From Gibbula magus (lineage: Eukaryota > Mollusca > Gastropoda > Trochida > Trochidae), in contig OW388297.1 of NCBI GenBank assembly GCA_936450465.1, positions 57,280,989-57,344,988 of the forward strand: a DNA stretch of 64,000 bases. Reading direction: 5' to 3'. Below are positions 25,100 to 37,342 of this stretch, piece after piece; position 1 is the first letter of the stretch, and every line of letters begins with the position of its first letter. The translations under genes and the position numbers were made by a program. The notes under the pieces are model-generated. The model had not been told where the DNA came from. It did not search any database and saw only the letters and a program-made list of their open reading frames with translations.

Positions 25100-25405
25100 A
25101 ATATTAGATAACCAACCGAAAGAGGTCGTTGGGAAAATGTTATTAATCTAAAAGAAAGATTCAGTCCCTCATGTCCACACCAAATCGGAGATTAATTCGA
25201 ATGTTTGTTTCATTGCACCAAATTTAATGCCTCCAGAAATAAATATTTCAAAAAATACTTTCTAACTAACCCTACTTATTACAAAATGTCAATTTCATTT
25301 GAAACTAACAATGTACTACGAAATGTATGTAAGTTTATCTATGTTATTACGTCTGTCAACGATCCTTGGTTAGTCTGTCAACGCATAACTGTTCGGTTGT
25401 TTTAA
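25100..25405 (+). pseudogene. LINE ORF2 C-terminal remnant, copy 1
   Basis: Reading frame 25190-25405 gives ECLFHCTKFNASRNKYFKKY then LTNPTYYKM... NVLRNVCKFIYVIT. It lines up residue for residue with the tail of the better preserved copy at 55988-56466 (CSKFHQLRSKY, TNPNEDK, LINNLVCFIY). That tail is the cysteine/histidine motif and following helix region found at the end of many non-LTR retrotransposon ORF2 proteins. Upstream of 25190 the frame is disrupted. It starts just outside the DIRS right end. Confidence 0.6.
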
Positions 25406-25756
25406 GCCATATATAGTCTCACATGATTTATTTTTGAAAATAATTTTGATATATGCATACTGAGTCAAATTATGGTAACAATGTTGATTGAGTGATTGAT
25501 TAAATTGAAAGAATCCGTATTTTTTCACCTCTTTAACTAATCTCGTTAATATATATTACGCTATACGGTGACACTGCTAGCGAATCTTAATACATTAATT
25601 CTATGATTGGTTACGACTATACAACACTATACTGTCGATCTTATGTATTTAGATTGTTCCAAGACATAATTATTTGCAGCCGTGACAGTATACTGGAATA
25701 ATTATCCCGACTATCCAGACGCAATCTGGATAATATTACTTTATCACAGGGTTATA
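25406..25756. other. Non-coding stretch
   Basis: Probably includes the LINE 3-prime untranslated remnant; nothing else recognised. Confidence 0.4.
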
Positions 25757-25970
25757 TCACACCAGTTACCTCGCCGCAAATGGCTGCGAAACTGCCGAAG
25801 CGGCGTTAAACAATAACTCACTCACTCACTCACTCACTCACTCACTCACTCACTCACTCACTCACTCACTCACTCACTCACTCACTCACTCACTCACTCA
25901 CTCACTCACTTACTCACTTACTCACTCACTCACTCACTCACTCACTCACTCACTCACTCACACCAGTTAC
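25757..25970 (+). mobile_element. 5-prime-truncated SINE with a long CTCA tail and 13-bp target duplication
   Basis: TCACACCAGTTAC is present at 25757-25769 and 25958-25970. Between them is only about 43 bp of SINE 3-prime end (to GCGGCGTTAAAC at about 25799) plus roughly 145 bp of CTCA repeat with two TTA variants. The tail matches that of the SINE at 22779. The head and tRNA region are absent. Confidence 0.85.
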
Positions 25971-26537
25971 ATTATTACCCTGTGTAACACCAGGGTACGT
26001 ATGACGTCATAATGATTTACACTATTACAATCACAATATAAGTTATCAATAATGATGTCACTTACGTTGCCTCGCGGATTCATTAGGTACTGTCTCCGAT
26101 ATGCCTTTTAACTGGTGATGAGAGATTAAACATTTCAAAAGTGGCGAGTTTAATTGATTGACGAAACAAAATTGCGTTCAGTAACTATAGATTTGTGGTT
26201 GTAATAATTTAAGGCACGCAACCGATGTAACTTATATGTAACTCAAAAAAATCAAATGAAAACAATAACGGATATCAATAATTATCAATTCAATTGGATT
26301 ATGATGGCTTTCAATCGTGATTATATTATATTTGCCTACGAGAGCACAGCCCCGGTCGATGCTTTGTTTATGAAGGCCAGTCAACTAATAGGGCGTCGAT
26401 ATCTAGAGTGTGAACGGCGGTAGCTCAACTTATGGTGTTTAGAATCGATTCCAAGAGAGTGAAGGGCTTTCATCGCGTGGTTGTTATGGGGCATAGGTCT
26501 CTATTCCTCGAGTTTGGATGTGTGACTGTATGTTATT
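25971..26537. other. Non-coding stretch
   Basis: No gene recognised. From about 26435 to 27545 the phrase ATCGATTCC / CCGATTCC recurs at irregular spacing, which may mark an old degenerate repeat into which the next element inserted. Confidence 0.4.
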
Positions 26538-27032
26538 TTAAAGGTGCATCCATTGTGTTTCATAAAGTTTGATTTGGCTTTAATACGTTCGAACACACCA
26601 TATGTGCTGTTTACAATACAAACAAATTCACTAAGCTTGCATATTCATCCCCAATCGCCGAATATATCATAATTACTAACTTACCAATTAAAATCGAGTA
26701 ACATATGCATGTGCAGAAACCGAAAGTGCATGTCCTATTTACACGCACGGTAGTTATATGACCTATTAAACATTATCAACCCAAATGTTTTATTTTATCT
26801 GGTTTGAATAAGGTTCCAAAATTACGTTTGACTCATTGCCGCGCTCCACACGCGGTGCATTGTCCGGTTTTCGATCAGAAATCGACACTTCTACCTTCAT
26901 ATCGTCAATATACTAAGTCGAGTATCATCAAAATGGTAGTTTTCGGAAACAGTTGGTACTTCTCGATAAAGTAAGACTGTTAATAACGTTTGGTTTATTT
27001 GACCCCCAACAACACAATGGATGTACCTTTAA
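26538..27032. mobile_element. Family A element, copy 4
   Basis: About 495 bp, both ends intact (AGGTGCATCCATTGTGTTTC and ACACAATGGATGTACCT), TTAA at 26538-26541 and 27029-27032. Same internal orientation as the copy at 15197. Confidence 0.8.
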
Positions 27033-28187
27033 GCTACATGTGTGGATTTTACTGTGATTTATAGTTCTTGATTTTCGACTTTCTCAGTATTTTGGTAGAT
27101 TTTTGGAACATAGCGGTCGATTCATTTCATTGTTAAGAGTTTCAATCGTATATATATGTTCAACGTACTCTACGGAGTATATCAGTCGACTCCTTTTTTC
27201 ATGAAAGGCTTTCAGTTCGTCATCTTAATAAATTTTTTAAATAAATAGATCGATTCCGAGATGGTGAAAGGATTTCTATTAGTGTACATTTTTCAACAAA
27301 CAGAAGGTTTCTTTTAGGGTTTCTAGACAAGACAAGTCCTTGGACTAACACCAGTTTGAGGCTATGTTATACACTATCTTATACTCCATAAGTTGGACAA
27401 AATATGAAAGGAATAACCTTCACAATCTAGAAATCGATTCCTGAAGTCCGCGGATGAATATATATAGAAAGCCCTCCAGAATCAAAGAATTGACACCTAT
27501 ACTAAATATTATATGCAGACCGATTCCTAGATTGTGATCATTCCTAGATTGGGTGTTGCTTGTTTAATCATTCTTGGAATGGTGGCACATTATGAGAATA
27601 ATGCACGATTAAGTAACATTTACAGTGATACAGTTAATCCATTTTAACATGTTAAAATCAGTGTAACATTGAGATAAGTATATACATATATTATGTACGA
27701 AAGATTCTTTAAAAACAAAAATTATTTACAAAAACTAAAGTGTTCACTTTAAAACGAAACGAATATAATATTCGTTAATATTAATTAATTATCGCAACTC
27801 ACTTACTGACGTATATTTTCGTACATATTTCGCCTACGTAATGTAGTGTATACTGTACCACATGGAATTAATCAGTTACCTTCTGCTATCAAGATTAAGT
27901 ATGTTTGTAAGTCTACCCTCAACAAATAACATTCTTAGCTACCTATGTAATGCGAACAGCATGTATGTTCTATTCACCTAAAATTCAAATATCGATTTTT
28001 CACAGCACCGATATCAGTACTTTCACATCTTTAAGATTGATTCTGAAAACGTAATTGTAAATTGCTAGTTCATCCAGAAAAGGGTTATTTTACTTTTCCA
28101 TCTCTTCCAATTCAAATATTCAGATTGCAGAGAAGATCGGTGTCTTGTTAATATCATGAGAAAATCTGCACCATGTCAGTTTCAATC
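27033..28187. other. AT-rich non-coding stretch
   Basis: Nothing recognised besides the degenerate CGATTCC phrases. Confidence 0.5.
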
Positions 28188-28280
28188 ATGGAAGCCGTGT
28201 CGTCTTACCTAATCCTACTAGCTGGTGTACCTCGGGGCTGTCTGCTAAGTCCAGCATCATTTCAATATGTGTACAAGTGA
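28188..28280 (+). pseudogene. Possible reverse transcriptase fragment
   Basis: The frame reads LLAGVPRGCLLSPASFQYVY before a stop, resembling reverse transcriptase box 4 (G-V-P-Q-G-x-x-L-S-P-x-x-F-x-x-Y). Only about 20 residues match and the catalytic YxDD box is not found downstream, so this may be coincidence. Confidence 0.3.
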
Positions 28281-28905
28281 AAGTACCAACGAAGTATGGT
28301 GATGGTGTTGCCTCCAGTCATTACAAAAGAGAAACTCATAAAGGGGATGACACATGCTGTTTGCTACATGAGTTCATATATTTTCATTTACATACCATGC
28401 CAGAAGGCATTTCAGACGATGTTACATGTTATTTCTGCTAACATCTGGGGAATTCTATGATAAACGTTGTGGAAACGTTCGGGATGAAATATTTTGTAAA
28501 TTGTTTACGTATATATGAATGAAGATGAAAATTTCTGGAATCATCATTTTATTTATGAATTTAATGTATTACTTGGTAAGTTGGCAGAAGATAGATAGTC
28601 TAATAATATTAGCGAAAGTTTGTAAATGATTTCTAAGATTAGGATTTCCTTGAAAGGTGTATCAAACCATGTTGTCACATGTCTTGTACTCGGGTTGGAT
28701 CTATGGCCTTTAGTCTTGACACTGCATAAACATTGAATTGAATACATGGGCATCATGATACGTCAAATATGAAAATCTTCATAACATGTAAGGTCTTCCA
28801 AAACACAACATTTTACGCCACTTAATTCAGTTAAATCATGAAATAGTCTCTGCATATAAGCTCTATGGAAATTACTGTTTATTATCACGAAATGTTCTCG
28901 CATGT

Positions 28906-30153
28906 AAACTGAAGTACAAAAGAAAGTACACACCTCAATTGGTTTCGATTTATTCAATATTTAAAATATAAAATTCATTTGATTATGGCAATATACAACA
29001 ACACATACATGTAATAGTTTGAATGAATTACATTTGTGACTTGTTAATTTTTAGTTAGAATATCTTTGTTTAATGTAGACCGCATTTTCTTCCCACAGAG
29101 GTTACTCCCTTCAGATTTCCGATCCTAACCTCTGTTATTTTTCGCTAGAAATCGAGAGCAGAAGCAATATCCCCAAGCGATGGAAAGCTGAATCTCATAC
29201 TGTATCCCTGCTTCTTAACCAATGAAAACTCATCTTTCAGCGGCCCTGTCGACCGAGTGACTTCAAAGATCTAGGCATTTGGCTCTTAAGGATATTGTTC
29301 ATTAGCATATGTCCTTCGAATGTTTCTGATGTAAATAACATATTTTTTTTGTATTTGTCTCTGATTTTGTCTTCTTTATTTATAAATTTATAAGCATGTT
29401 TATGATAAATAGTTTTCACAAAATCAAATAGCATATTTCGGGGAAAACACATTAAACGAGAAAACGTTGGCCTAACGTTTATTTTATCATCATGACGTGT
29501 CATTGGCAAATGTCACTTTTACAACGGCGTCGCTGATCGCACAACTTGATTCAATTGCAACCAATCAGGACACTCCTTTTCTACTCCCGATTTCAAGCGT
29601 AAAACAACAGAGGTTAGGATTGGAAATCTGAAGGGAGAAGAGAATGTGTAGACAGGGGTAAGAAATGAAACTTACACCAATATGACCCCTACCATGCTTT
29701 AAATGTTGCAAATGTTTGTAGAACGAGGCACACTCGGTACTTTCTTTGGCCTGGCAGTTTATAACATTAAATCATGCATGTCAAAATACTTGGAAGGACT
29801 TTCAAGGAACCATGAAAATCTCTATGGCTGTGTTATGAAAACACATATCCATTGGGCTAAGAATCTGCTGTTTATTAGATCAAAGTAAACCTCTTTTTTG
29901 TCAATTACTTATAGATCATTTCAGTTATAAGATGTCGATGAACAGTTGTGTGGGTTTTTTAAATTGTAAACACAAAATAAAAAAATTTCAAAGAAATTTA
30001 AAAACCACGTAGAAGTATTCCTTGGCTGATGACTAAACGCCTGCATTTTTTCAGTTTTAGAGTAGGACGCCGAAAACGTTAGATATTTGTAATTGAAAAT
30101 CATACAGATGATAAAACCAACTGAATTGTGTACTTTCTTTTGTGCTTCAGTTG
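28906..30153. mobile_element. Family C element, copy 3, interrupted by a D element
   Basis: Left end AACTGAAGTACAAAAGAAAG at 28907; right end TACTTTCTTTTGTGCTTCAG at about 30131-30150. Removing the 564-bp insertion at 29083-29646 leaves about 685 bp that follows the interior of the copy at 6137, including GATGAACAGTTGTGT. The 61-codon open frame at 29703 is within it and is not a gene. Confidence 0.75.
29083..29646. mobile_element. Family D element, copy 2, nested in family C
   Basis: Ends CATTTTCTTCCCACAGAGG and GAAGGGAGAAGAGAATG. TGTAGAC is present on both sides (29074-29080 and 29647-29653), consistent with a 7-8 bp target duplication. The 90-codon minus-strand frame inside matches no known family. 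Confidence 0.75.
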
Positions 30154-30660
30154 TCAGTTAAAATTAAATGATGTAACAGAGGCATAATGGGTGAATGTAT
30201 GTGATAGTTATACCTTGGTGCACTCAATTCGCTCTATCAAGAAACAGAAAGAACGTGTCTGTAAACTATGAGAGACTATGATCTACGCGTTTATAATAAA
30301 ACTCATTTACTGACAAACAGCTATCATAACGGGTCTTGAACTTATTGATTTCCGCAACATAACACATGTATATAAACATTAGATGAATCAAACGATTATT
30401 AATAGCACGCATCTGACAAGATATCAACATAATACCCATGTTATGATTTTACTCAACTTTCAACTTATATTTTTAAAAGAACTTTAGCAAGAACTACCAC
30501 AAACATTGAATATACATTTTGGAAAGATGTAACTGCAAGCTATGTAGACTTGTGAAATGATGAAATTCAGTAAATTCGTACAAATGCCATCAATGAATTT
30601 TATTATAAAAAAGAGCATGATGTATACACAATAACATGATTAAGGATTTACACGCATCTA
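30154..30660. other. AT-rich non-coding stretch
   Basis: Nothing recognised. Confidence 0.5.
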
Positions 30661-30775
30661 CCAGGGGCCGTTCCACTAAGCGATCTTAGTCCTAAGATAA
30701 ATCGTAAGCCCATCTTCTATTATTGGCCAAGATTGATCTTAGGCCATAAGTTCGGTTAGCGGAACGGCCCCCTGG
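30661..30775. mobile_element. 115-bp palindromic MITE
   Basis: Inverted ends CCAGGGGCCGTTCCACTAAG and, reversed, CCAGGGGGCCGTTCCGCTAA, nearly meeting in the middle around GATCTTAG. Elements with this GGGGCCGTTCC start occur widely in marine invertebrates. No coding capacity. Confidence 0.75.
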
Positions 30776-32081
30776 AATTAAAACGGGGGGTGAAATCAAA
30801 GTAGCACATTAAGAACAGAGTTCAATATCCGGGATAAATACCTATTATCTTGAAGTTGACCAAAACATTGCACGGATGAATATAAAAAATCTTAACAATA
30901 ACTAACCAAAAGATTACAAATAATGCTTACTTCTTTCATATTGTAAATCACAAATTATTGTGTGGAAAAAATCGGATCTCACTTGAGACGTTATGTAAAA
31001 AATGGGAAAATATCCAAATGTTTTGCCATCAATCAAAAAATCAACAATTTATAATCCACCTCGACATTTTCAATACAGATAACTTCATACCACCTACATA
31101 ACACCTACAAAATTATTTCTTTATAAAATAGGACAACGCTATGAGCAATATTGTACTACTTACATGTGTGTATGTGTATCAAATAGTGTAGTTGTATGAC
31201 AAAAAGTGTAGGTGTATTGGATAATACACTTACATTTATAACAATGGAAACCTTAGTAACGAGACCGAAGTGGGATATAAATATAAATAAAAACATACAT
31301 CTACCATGACCTCAAGGTTATAAAATACAGTTATAACATCGAAAAATGTATATGGCAAAGATGATGAAACAGAAAATGAAAATGGACTGTCTGTGTCCCT
31401 ACATAACATCTCCCTATCTCTCTAATTGTGATGAAAATAAGGATGGTAGCGCGATACCCTTACAACGTAGATTCCCAATTAGCAAAGCTGTATACTGATG
31501 TGTAATACATGGTTGTAGACACAAACACAAAACTCACCAACACAGCAGAAAACATTAATGAGAACGACTGTAAATAGTACTAGACAGCAGACACAATATA
31601 TTTAATGATCAATGATCACACATATCAACATCAAATAACCTTAGAATAGACGAGATTTTATAACGACTCGCAGTGAAAATTGATTCTTTTGAATATACCA
31701 ATAATACATGTAGACTCGTCTCCCCCCACATGACATTAACTCATCGACAGATTTTACAAATAAACAAATTTATTATATGATTGCAGGTGAAATACCGGGA
31801 TCTATCAATGAAAATAAACCGTGTTATCAGTCACTAGTGAAAATAACAATGGAACGTGTTATCAGTCACTAGTGAGTGATATAAAAATGATCTGACGTCA
31901 TAAAGCAATGCTCCGACGTCATGACACGTTCATGACGTCACATTGTTGCTTAGTCGACAGGCTCATTCTGGAGCCGACTTAACGTAAATGCATGTCTATT
32001 TCGGTGAATATGCCGCGTTGTCTACCTCGTCTGGTTTCTCATTCTCGTAAAGATTTGGTCATATAATAAATAGAAAATTTT
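30776..32081. other. Non-coding stretch
   Basis: A short direct repeat, GTGTTATCAGTCACTAGTGA, occurs at about 31822 and 31857. Nothing else recognised. Confidence 0.45.
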
Positions 32082-32222
32082 TCTTTTCTTGACAAATACC
32101 ATGTTTATCTCATCTCGTGAGGTAGAAAAGTTATATATTTTCACTCGTGGCTGCGCCACTCGTGAAAATATAACCTTTCTACCTCACTCGATGAGATAAA
32201 CATGGTATTAGTCAAGAAAAGA
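32082..32222. repeat. 140-bp foldback element
   Basis: TCTTTTCTTGACAAATACCA ... pairs with TGGTATTAGTCAAGAAAAGA; arms of about 62 bp around a loop near GTGGCTGCGCCAC. Only scattered mismatches. Confidence 0.8.
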
Positions 32223-32399
32223 CAAATATCCTCTAACTATAAGTAGTATAAGTCTACAAGTATATTATATATTAGACGGTGGAAGGTAGTCGAGTTCGAA
32301 CATGAGAAACTTATGATGATGTTTTAGTTTTGAGTTACTGCCCTTGTTCCGGCTGTTTGTGACTGTATAAGGTATCTCCAAAACTTTTTCAGACACTGC

Positions 32400-32832
32400 T
32401 TGACACTGGTTAACCAAATTGAAGACAGAGTTCGGTTAAGCCATTCGAGTCAATGTCCCTTCGAGTGGCCATTTTAAGATGTTCACATCAAAATGGCTGC
32501 TCGAAGATCGTTCAAGTGATCTGATTGATGTGGCAATATCTAAACACTCAGAGTTTTAAATATGGTACAATGATGGAATGGTCAACCATCTTGCTGTCTA
32601 ATTCTCCAAATCGCATGAGATTTACAAATCTACCTCTTACACTGAAGAGTTCCACAAAAATGTCTCTTACTCGTCGCACCATTTCTTCGAATACTGATAA
32701 CACATGGATACACACGGCTTATCGGGTCATGTAATAATATGGTTTATTCTCTAAGGTAACAATATATTGTAAAGAGATAATAAATGGCAAATTTGAGAAT
32801 ATATAATATGTAACGTGCTACAGCGCCTTTAA
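32400..32832. mobile_element. Family B-prime element, right-end copy
   Basis: Ends ACGTGCTACAGCGCCT then TTAA at 32829-32832. The interior from about 32440 (CATTTTAAGATGTTCACATC, ACTGAAGAGTTCCAC) follows the element at 48632. The left end is not clear. The 69-codon frame at 32525 lies inside it. Confidence 0.65.
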
Positions 32833-34559
32833 TGAGCTTATTTTATATCCCAAGTTACGAAGAAGTCAACCCTACTTTTGTCAGGCACTCTTGACAATAG
32901 CCATTGTGAAATAAAGACGTTGAACATCCATACAATGTATTCTTGACAATCTAAATATACATTATAAACCTCCAGTGACGTCATTCTATTGTTCTTGGGG
33001 GTCGTAATTCCCCGTATGTCATACTTCCCCTCAAACTTGATAGAATCTCGCTTATTTTAAAAATGTCCCTCTGCCCTGGGCAATTATCTTAATAATGCCC
33101 TCTTCAAATATATAATTTAACGCTGAAACTGTGTGTGTTTGATGTCTAACTCTATTGCAAATATAACAAATAATTCAAATACCAATCTGCAAATGTTTTG
33201 CCCATGGGCCGTATCGAAACCGTAACGTTCATAGTACTGCACCCCAAACCAAGCGATCATACCATTTACACCAACGTGGTTGTGTTGAAAGCTCGTAAGC
33301 CCCTATAATATACCTACGAACGGTGATATTTTACGGACTACTCTTTAACTTTATCGGGTAACCATTAATTTTTATATAGTTTCACTAACTATTTAGTATG
33401 TGTTAGATGCACGTACCGAGCGACCGGGAACAACATGTATGAACATCTAGATAGAGCCTTATTTTAATGTAGCACCCAGGTTATTTTGGATTAAACTTTA
33501 ATTTATCCGATGTTTATGTCGGTTGATACGTTGTATAAAACATTACCCTAGGGCATTATTTAAAAATATGCCCTCCTCCCTTGGGAAATGCCCGTGCGCC
33601 TTCGGTCCGCATTACATTTCTCCAACAATTTTTATATAGAATATATTCTTTAGATGATAATGTGCCTTTTGTACAAATCTATGATCTAATTTGCAAATAT
33701 GTACTTAATTCAAATTTTCCGAATTGTATTTCTACAATGCAAACCTCCAAAATTTTCGACTTATGTATACAACAGATGATCTAGCTTTATTAAGTTTTCG
33801 TCAAGAACTTTTTTTGCATTATTTACGCATTTTTGTCAGCATGTCTCAAACAATCTTCATCAGGGACTTTTGTGATTCTTAAATAAATTAAAAGATGGCT
33901 TGTTCGTGCTTTTTAATTTATAATCAAGAATACATGTAAACATGAAGAATTACAAACATTTTCATGTAAACGTGTTTAGTTGAAAACTTTTCTCGGGAAC
34001 TCCGTGTCATGATTTCATCTGAAGATGATAACTTCTATTTCGAAAAATGTATGCTTAATGCATAATTACAGGATATATTTATGTAGGGCTTATTTAGTTG
34101 CCATATCGTATCATTATGAGAGAGATAATGTCCTGTTGATACATGCACGTTGTCTATCTCGTCTGGTTTCTAAATTGTTGAGATTGAGTGAGAGATAAGT
34201 TCAGGTAATTAGAGATCACGATCAGAGTGCTGATGGAGAATAGCAAATTAATCATGTATCAATCATGGTTGTCATTTTAGTAATAACTGGACATGTCAGT
34301 AATTGATGGATTTTAATTACACGCCTTAAACTGGTACCGATGTGATATTTGAGGAATGACATACAGAGTTGATCATGAAGACTCCTCCCCGATAAAATCT
34401 CATTAAAAATATCACAATTTCTCACTCGTTTCAACAATGAAAGCATGAATTAGCTTGATTCGTAATGTTCATACAAATTTTAACTAACTTCATGTTTGTA
34501 TGCATTTTATCACTCTCATACAGCGGTCGTGGAAGCCAAACTGACGTGTCAGCAGTTTC
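32833..34559. other. Non-coding stretch
   Basis: A loose inverted resemblance exists between 33061-33115 and 33541-33600 (GCCCT-rich), and CGTTGTCTATCTCGTCTGGT at 34149 echoes 32018. Neither defines an element. No gene recognised. Confidence 0.4.
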
Positions 34560-35385
34560 ACTAAAACAACGATCATTAGAGTTATACAACGATCATTAGA
34601 GTCATACAACGACCATTAGAGTTAAACAGCGATCATAAGAGCTATACAGCGATCGTGGAGACCAAACAGACACATCAGTGGCTAGTTATACAGCGATCGT
34701 GGAGACCAAACAGACACATCAATGGCTAGTTATACAGCGATCGTGGAGAGCAAACAGACGCATCAATGGCTAGTTATACAGCGATCGTGGAGAGCAAACA
34801 GACACATCAATGGCTAGTTATACAGCGATCGTGGAGACCAAACAGACACGTCAATGTCTAGAGTTATACAGCGATCGCGGAGAGCAACAGACACATCAAT
34901 GGCTAGTTATACAGCGACCTTTGGGAGCAAACAGACACATCAGTGGCTAGTTATACAGCGATCGTGGAGACCAAACAGACACATCAATGGCTAGTTATAC
35001 AACGATCGTGGAGAGCAAACAGACACGTCAATGTCTAGAGTTATACAGCGATCGCGGAGAGCAACAGACACATCAATGGCTAGTTATACAGCGACCTTTG
35101 GGAGCAAACAGACACATCAGTGGCTAGTTATACAGCGATCGTGGAGACCAAACAGACACATCAATGGCTAGTTATACAACGATCGTGGAGAGCAAACAGA
35201 CGCATCAATGGCTAGAGTTGTACAGCGAATGTGGAGAGCAAACAGACACATCAATGTCTAGAGTTATACAGCGATCGTGGAGAGCAAACAGACACATCAA
35301 TGGCTAGTTATACAGCGATCGTGGAGAGCAAACAGGCATATCAATGGCTAGCGTTATACAGCGATCGTGGAGAGCAAACAGTAAG
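34560..35385. repeat. 44-bp satellite array with higher-order repeats
   Basis: About 18 units of GTTATACAGCGATCGTGGAG plus ACCAAACAGACACATCAATG and GCTA; some units are 46 bp (CTAGAGTTATAC). The array opens with shorter units of about 22 bp (GATCATTAGAGTTATACAAC, 34570-34660). A block of four units recurs with a shift of about 178 bp (near 34848 and 35026), giving higher-order structure. Its right end abuts the DIRS relic at 35386. Confidence 0.9.
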
Positions 35386-36389
35386 CTAGGTGACGATGTC
35401 TTCCGATTTCGTCTGTACTAGTGCTTCGTTGTTCTGGCGTCGTGTGATTGCGTGCGCGTGACATGTGGCGTTGTTCGTCGTTGACTTACTCTTTAGCGTT
35501 GGTTAGTGGACAATGGTTTTGTTTTCTGTGACACCCTTTTCTAGTGTTAGGTGTTAGGGTTAAGTCACCCGATGGACAGGTGCAAGTAGGTACTTGAGCC
35601 TTATAGGCATCGGCTACTCATTTAGTCGTTTTAAACAGTGATATCAGCTGACGTTGTCTTCCGACTTCGCCTGTACTAATGCTTCATTAATCCAGCGTCG
35701 ACTGCCGAAGACGTCGTGTGATTGCGTGCGCGTGCGGGTACGCGTCGCCTGACCTACCGCCTTGTACGTTGTTGACTTACTCTTTCGCGCTGGTTAGTGG
35801 ACATGGTCTTGTCTGACAAGGCTTCACCCTACTCTAGTGGTTCTAGGCTTTAGCCACCTAACAGACAGGTGCAATTAGGCTTTCAAGCGTTAGGCGTCTG
35901 CTACCTACTTAGTCGTTTTTAATCGGTGGTACAAGGTGACGTTGTCTTCTGACTTCGTCTGTACTTCGTTGCTCCGGCTTCGTCTGCTGATGACGTCGTG
36001 TGGTGACGTGATTGCGTGCGCGCGTCGCCTGACCTGATGCATTTTTTGTCGTCGACTTGCGCATTCGCGTCAGTAAGTGGTCTTGTTTTCTATGGTTTTC
36101 ACTCCACGTAACATCGTCTTCCGACTTGGTTTTACGACGACGTCGTGTGGTTGCATGCGCGTGCGTCCTACCAACGACGGCGTGCGATTGCGTGCGCGCG
36201 CAGTGTTAATCGGGCCTCAGGCATGTTACTCGGTTCTCTATACCCGTTTTTTCGCTACTCCAATCTTTCAACCCCCGTTTATCTCCTTTGTCCGATTTGG
36301 GGTCTGCATATTTACACGGAGCGCACCCAGACTCAGGCGCAGACTCATTTTGGCCCACTCGCAAACAAGTGTCTATAGAAACAGACCTA
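35386..36389 (+). repeat. Leader repeats of a second DIRS-like relic
   Basis: Three to four diverged units (starting near 35391, 35645, 35934 and 36111) carry TGACGTTGTCTTCCGACTTC, GTCGTGTGATTGCGTGCGCG and GACTTACTCTTTCGCG. Unit length about 250-290 bp, shortening rightward. CpG content is well above the flanks. Confidence 0.65.
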
Positions 36390-36532
36390 TAGCGGACATC
36401 ATGGCGGACTGTTGCTGGAAGTCCGGTATGGCGTCCGCTAATCTTTACCTACGCGACGAGTATATCGAAGATCTGGAAGGCGTGGAGAGGCTGGGGCCTC
36501 AGGTGGTCGCCCAGCACGGGACACCGATCTAG
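36390..36532 (+). pseudogene. DIRS recombinase C-terminal remnant in the second relic
   Basis: Reads IADIMADCCWKSGMASANLY LRDEYIEDLEGVERLGPQVV then AQHGTPI and stop at 36532. It aligns with 24150-24290 (FSDVMAGCFWRSSEVF, LRDVSTADLEG, RLGPQVFAQ), and both have the Trp and the Tyr-Leu-Arg-Asp block of the recombinase C-terminus. The upstream HxxR box is not found. The paralogues have diverged considerably, so this is an older insertion of a related family. Confidence 0.7.
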
Positions 36533-37342
36533 GTTGTTCCCGTCGTCACGGTAAGAGGTTCGTACCCATCCCTAAGTGCGCATCATAACTTCGCTTCGCA
36601 CTTTTCTTCGTTCTTCGTATATACCAATACATGATTAAAACACAACAAAATATATCATTAAAGGTAATATTTTGATGACTTAATATTTCACAACTGAAAA
36701 AAGGTAAGCGCAGATTTGTTGAAAGTAAAAACAATGACAACTTAAGCCATTCATCGGCTTAGCGAGTTGCAACTCTGCTACGGCATAACAGCATGTAATT
36801 TATCAGTTTTATTATATGGTACGTGTTATTATGTGAGTATTCTATCCTTGTAGATGTTTTTTTTTATTATTATTATAAGTTGTACAATTAGGTAATATAT
36901 TGCATGTTTTCATTTCAAGTATTGCCAAACTACCAAGATTGCGGATGCTGCCGATAGATGACAGAACTTTCCCTTTAAGATAGTGTATAAATAGGATTAA
37001 AATGCAAAGCTATCGCACGATGCTGTCCAATAATAACTTGTACGAGTGCTTCAATCTCACGTTAAAACTTTATCCATGATCCATTAACCATCGAGTTGAC
37101 TAGTCAGATCCATAAGTTAGACATTGACATTAAAATATTAAAGAGACAACAGGCTGGAGTATGATATGATCATCTTTTATACTTAGAGTAAAAAGTAAAC
37201 ATGCAATCATATATATGCATTTATCAGTAAAATCATGTTTTTTCTGTATCAATCTATAGTTTTTTGACCGAGGTCAGTGTCAAATTTTCAGCAAAGGTCA
37301 ACAGTAACGCATAACGTTGCTTGTCGAGGATAGGTTCACGCA
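36533..37342. other. AT-rich non-coding stretch
   Basis: Nothing recognised. The last 150 bp (from about 37180) may be the terminal region of the Tc1-like element that follows. Confidence 0.45.

Noticed and set aside
25813..25957. CRISPR-like array
   Set aside because: Uninterrupted tetranucleotide repeat with no spacers; it is a SINE tail microsatellite.
34560..35385. CRISPR-like or protein-coding repeat array
   Set aside because: Units are contiguous without variable spacers and contain stops in all frames; ordinary satellite DNA in a eukaryote.
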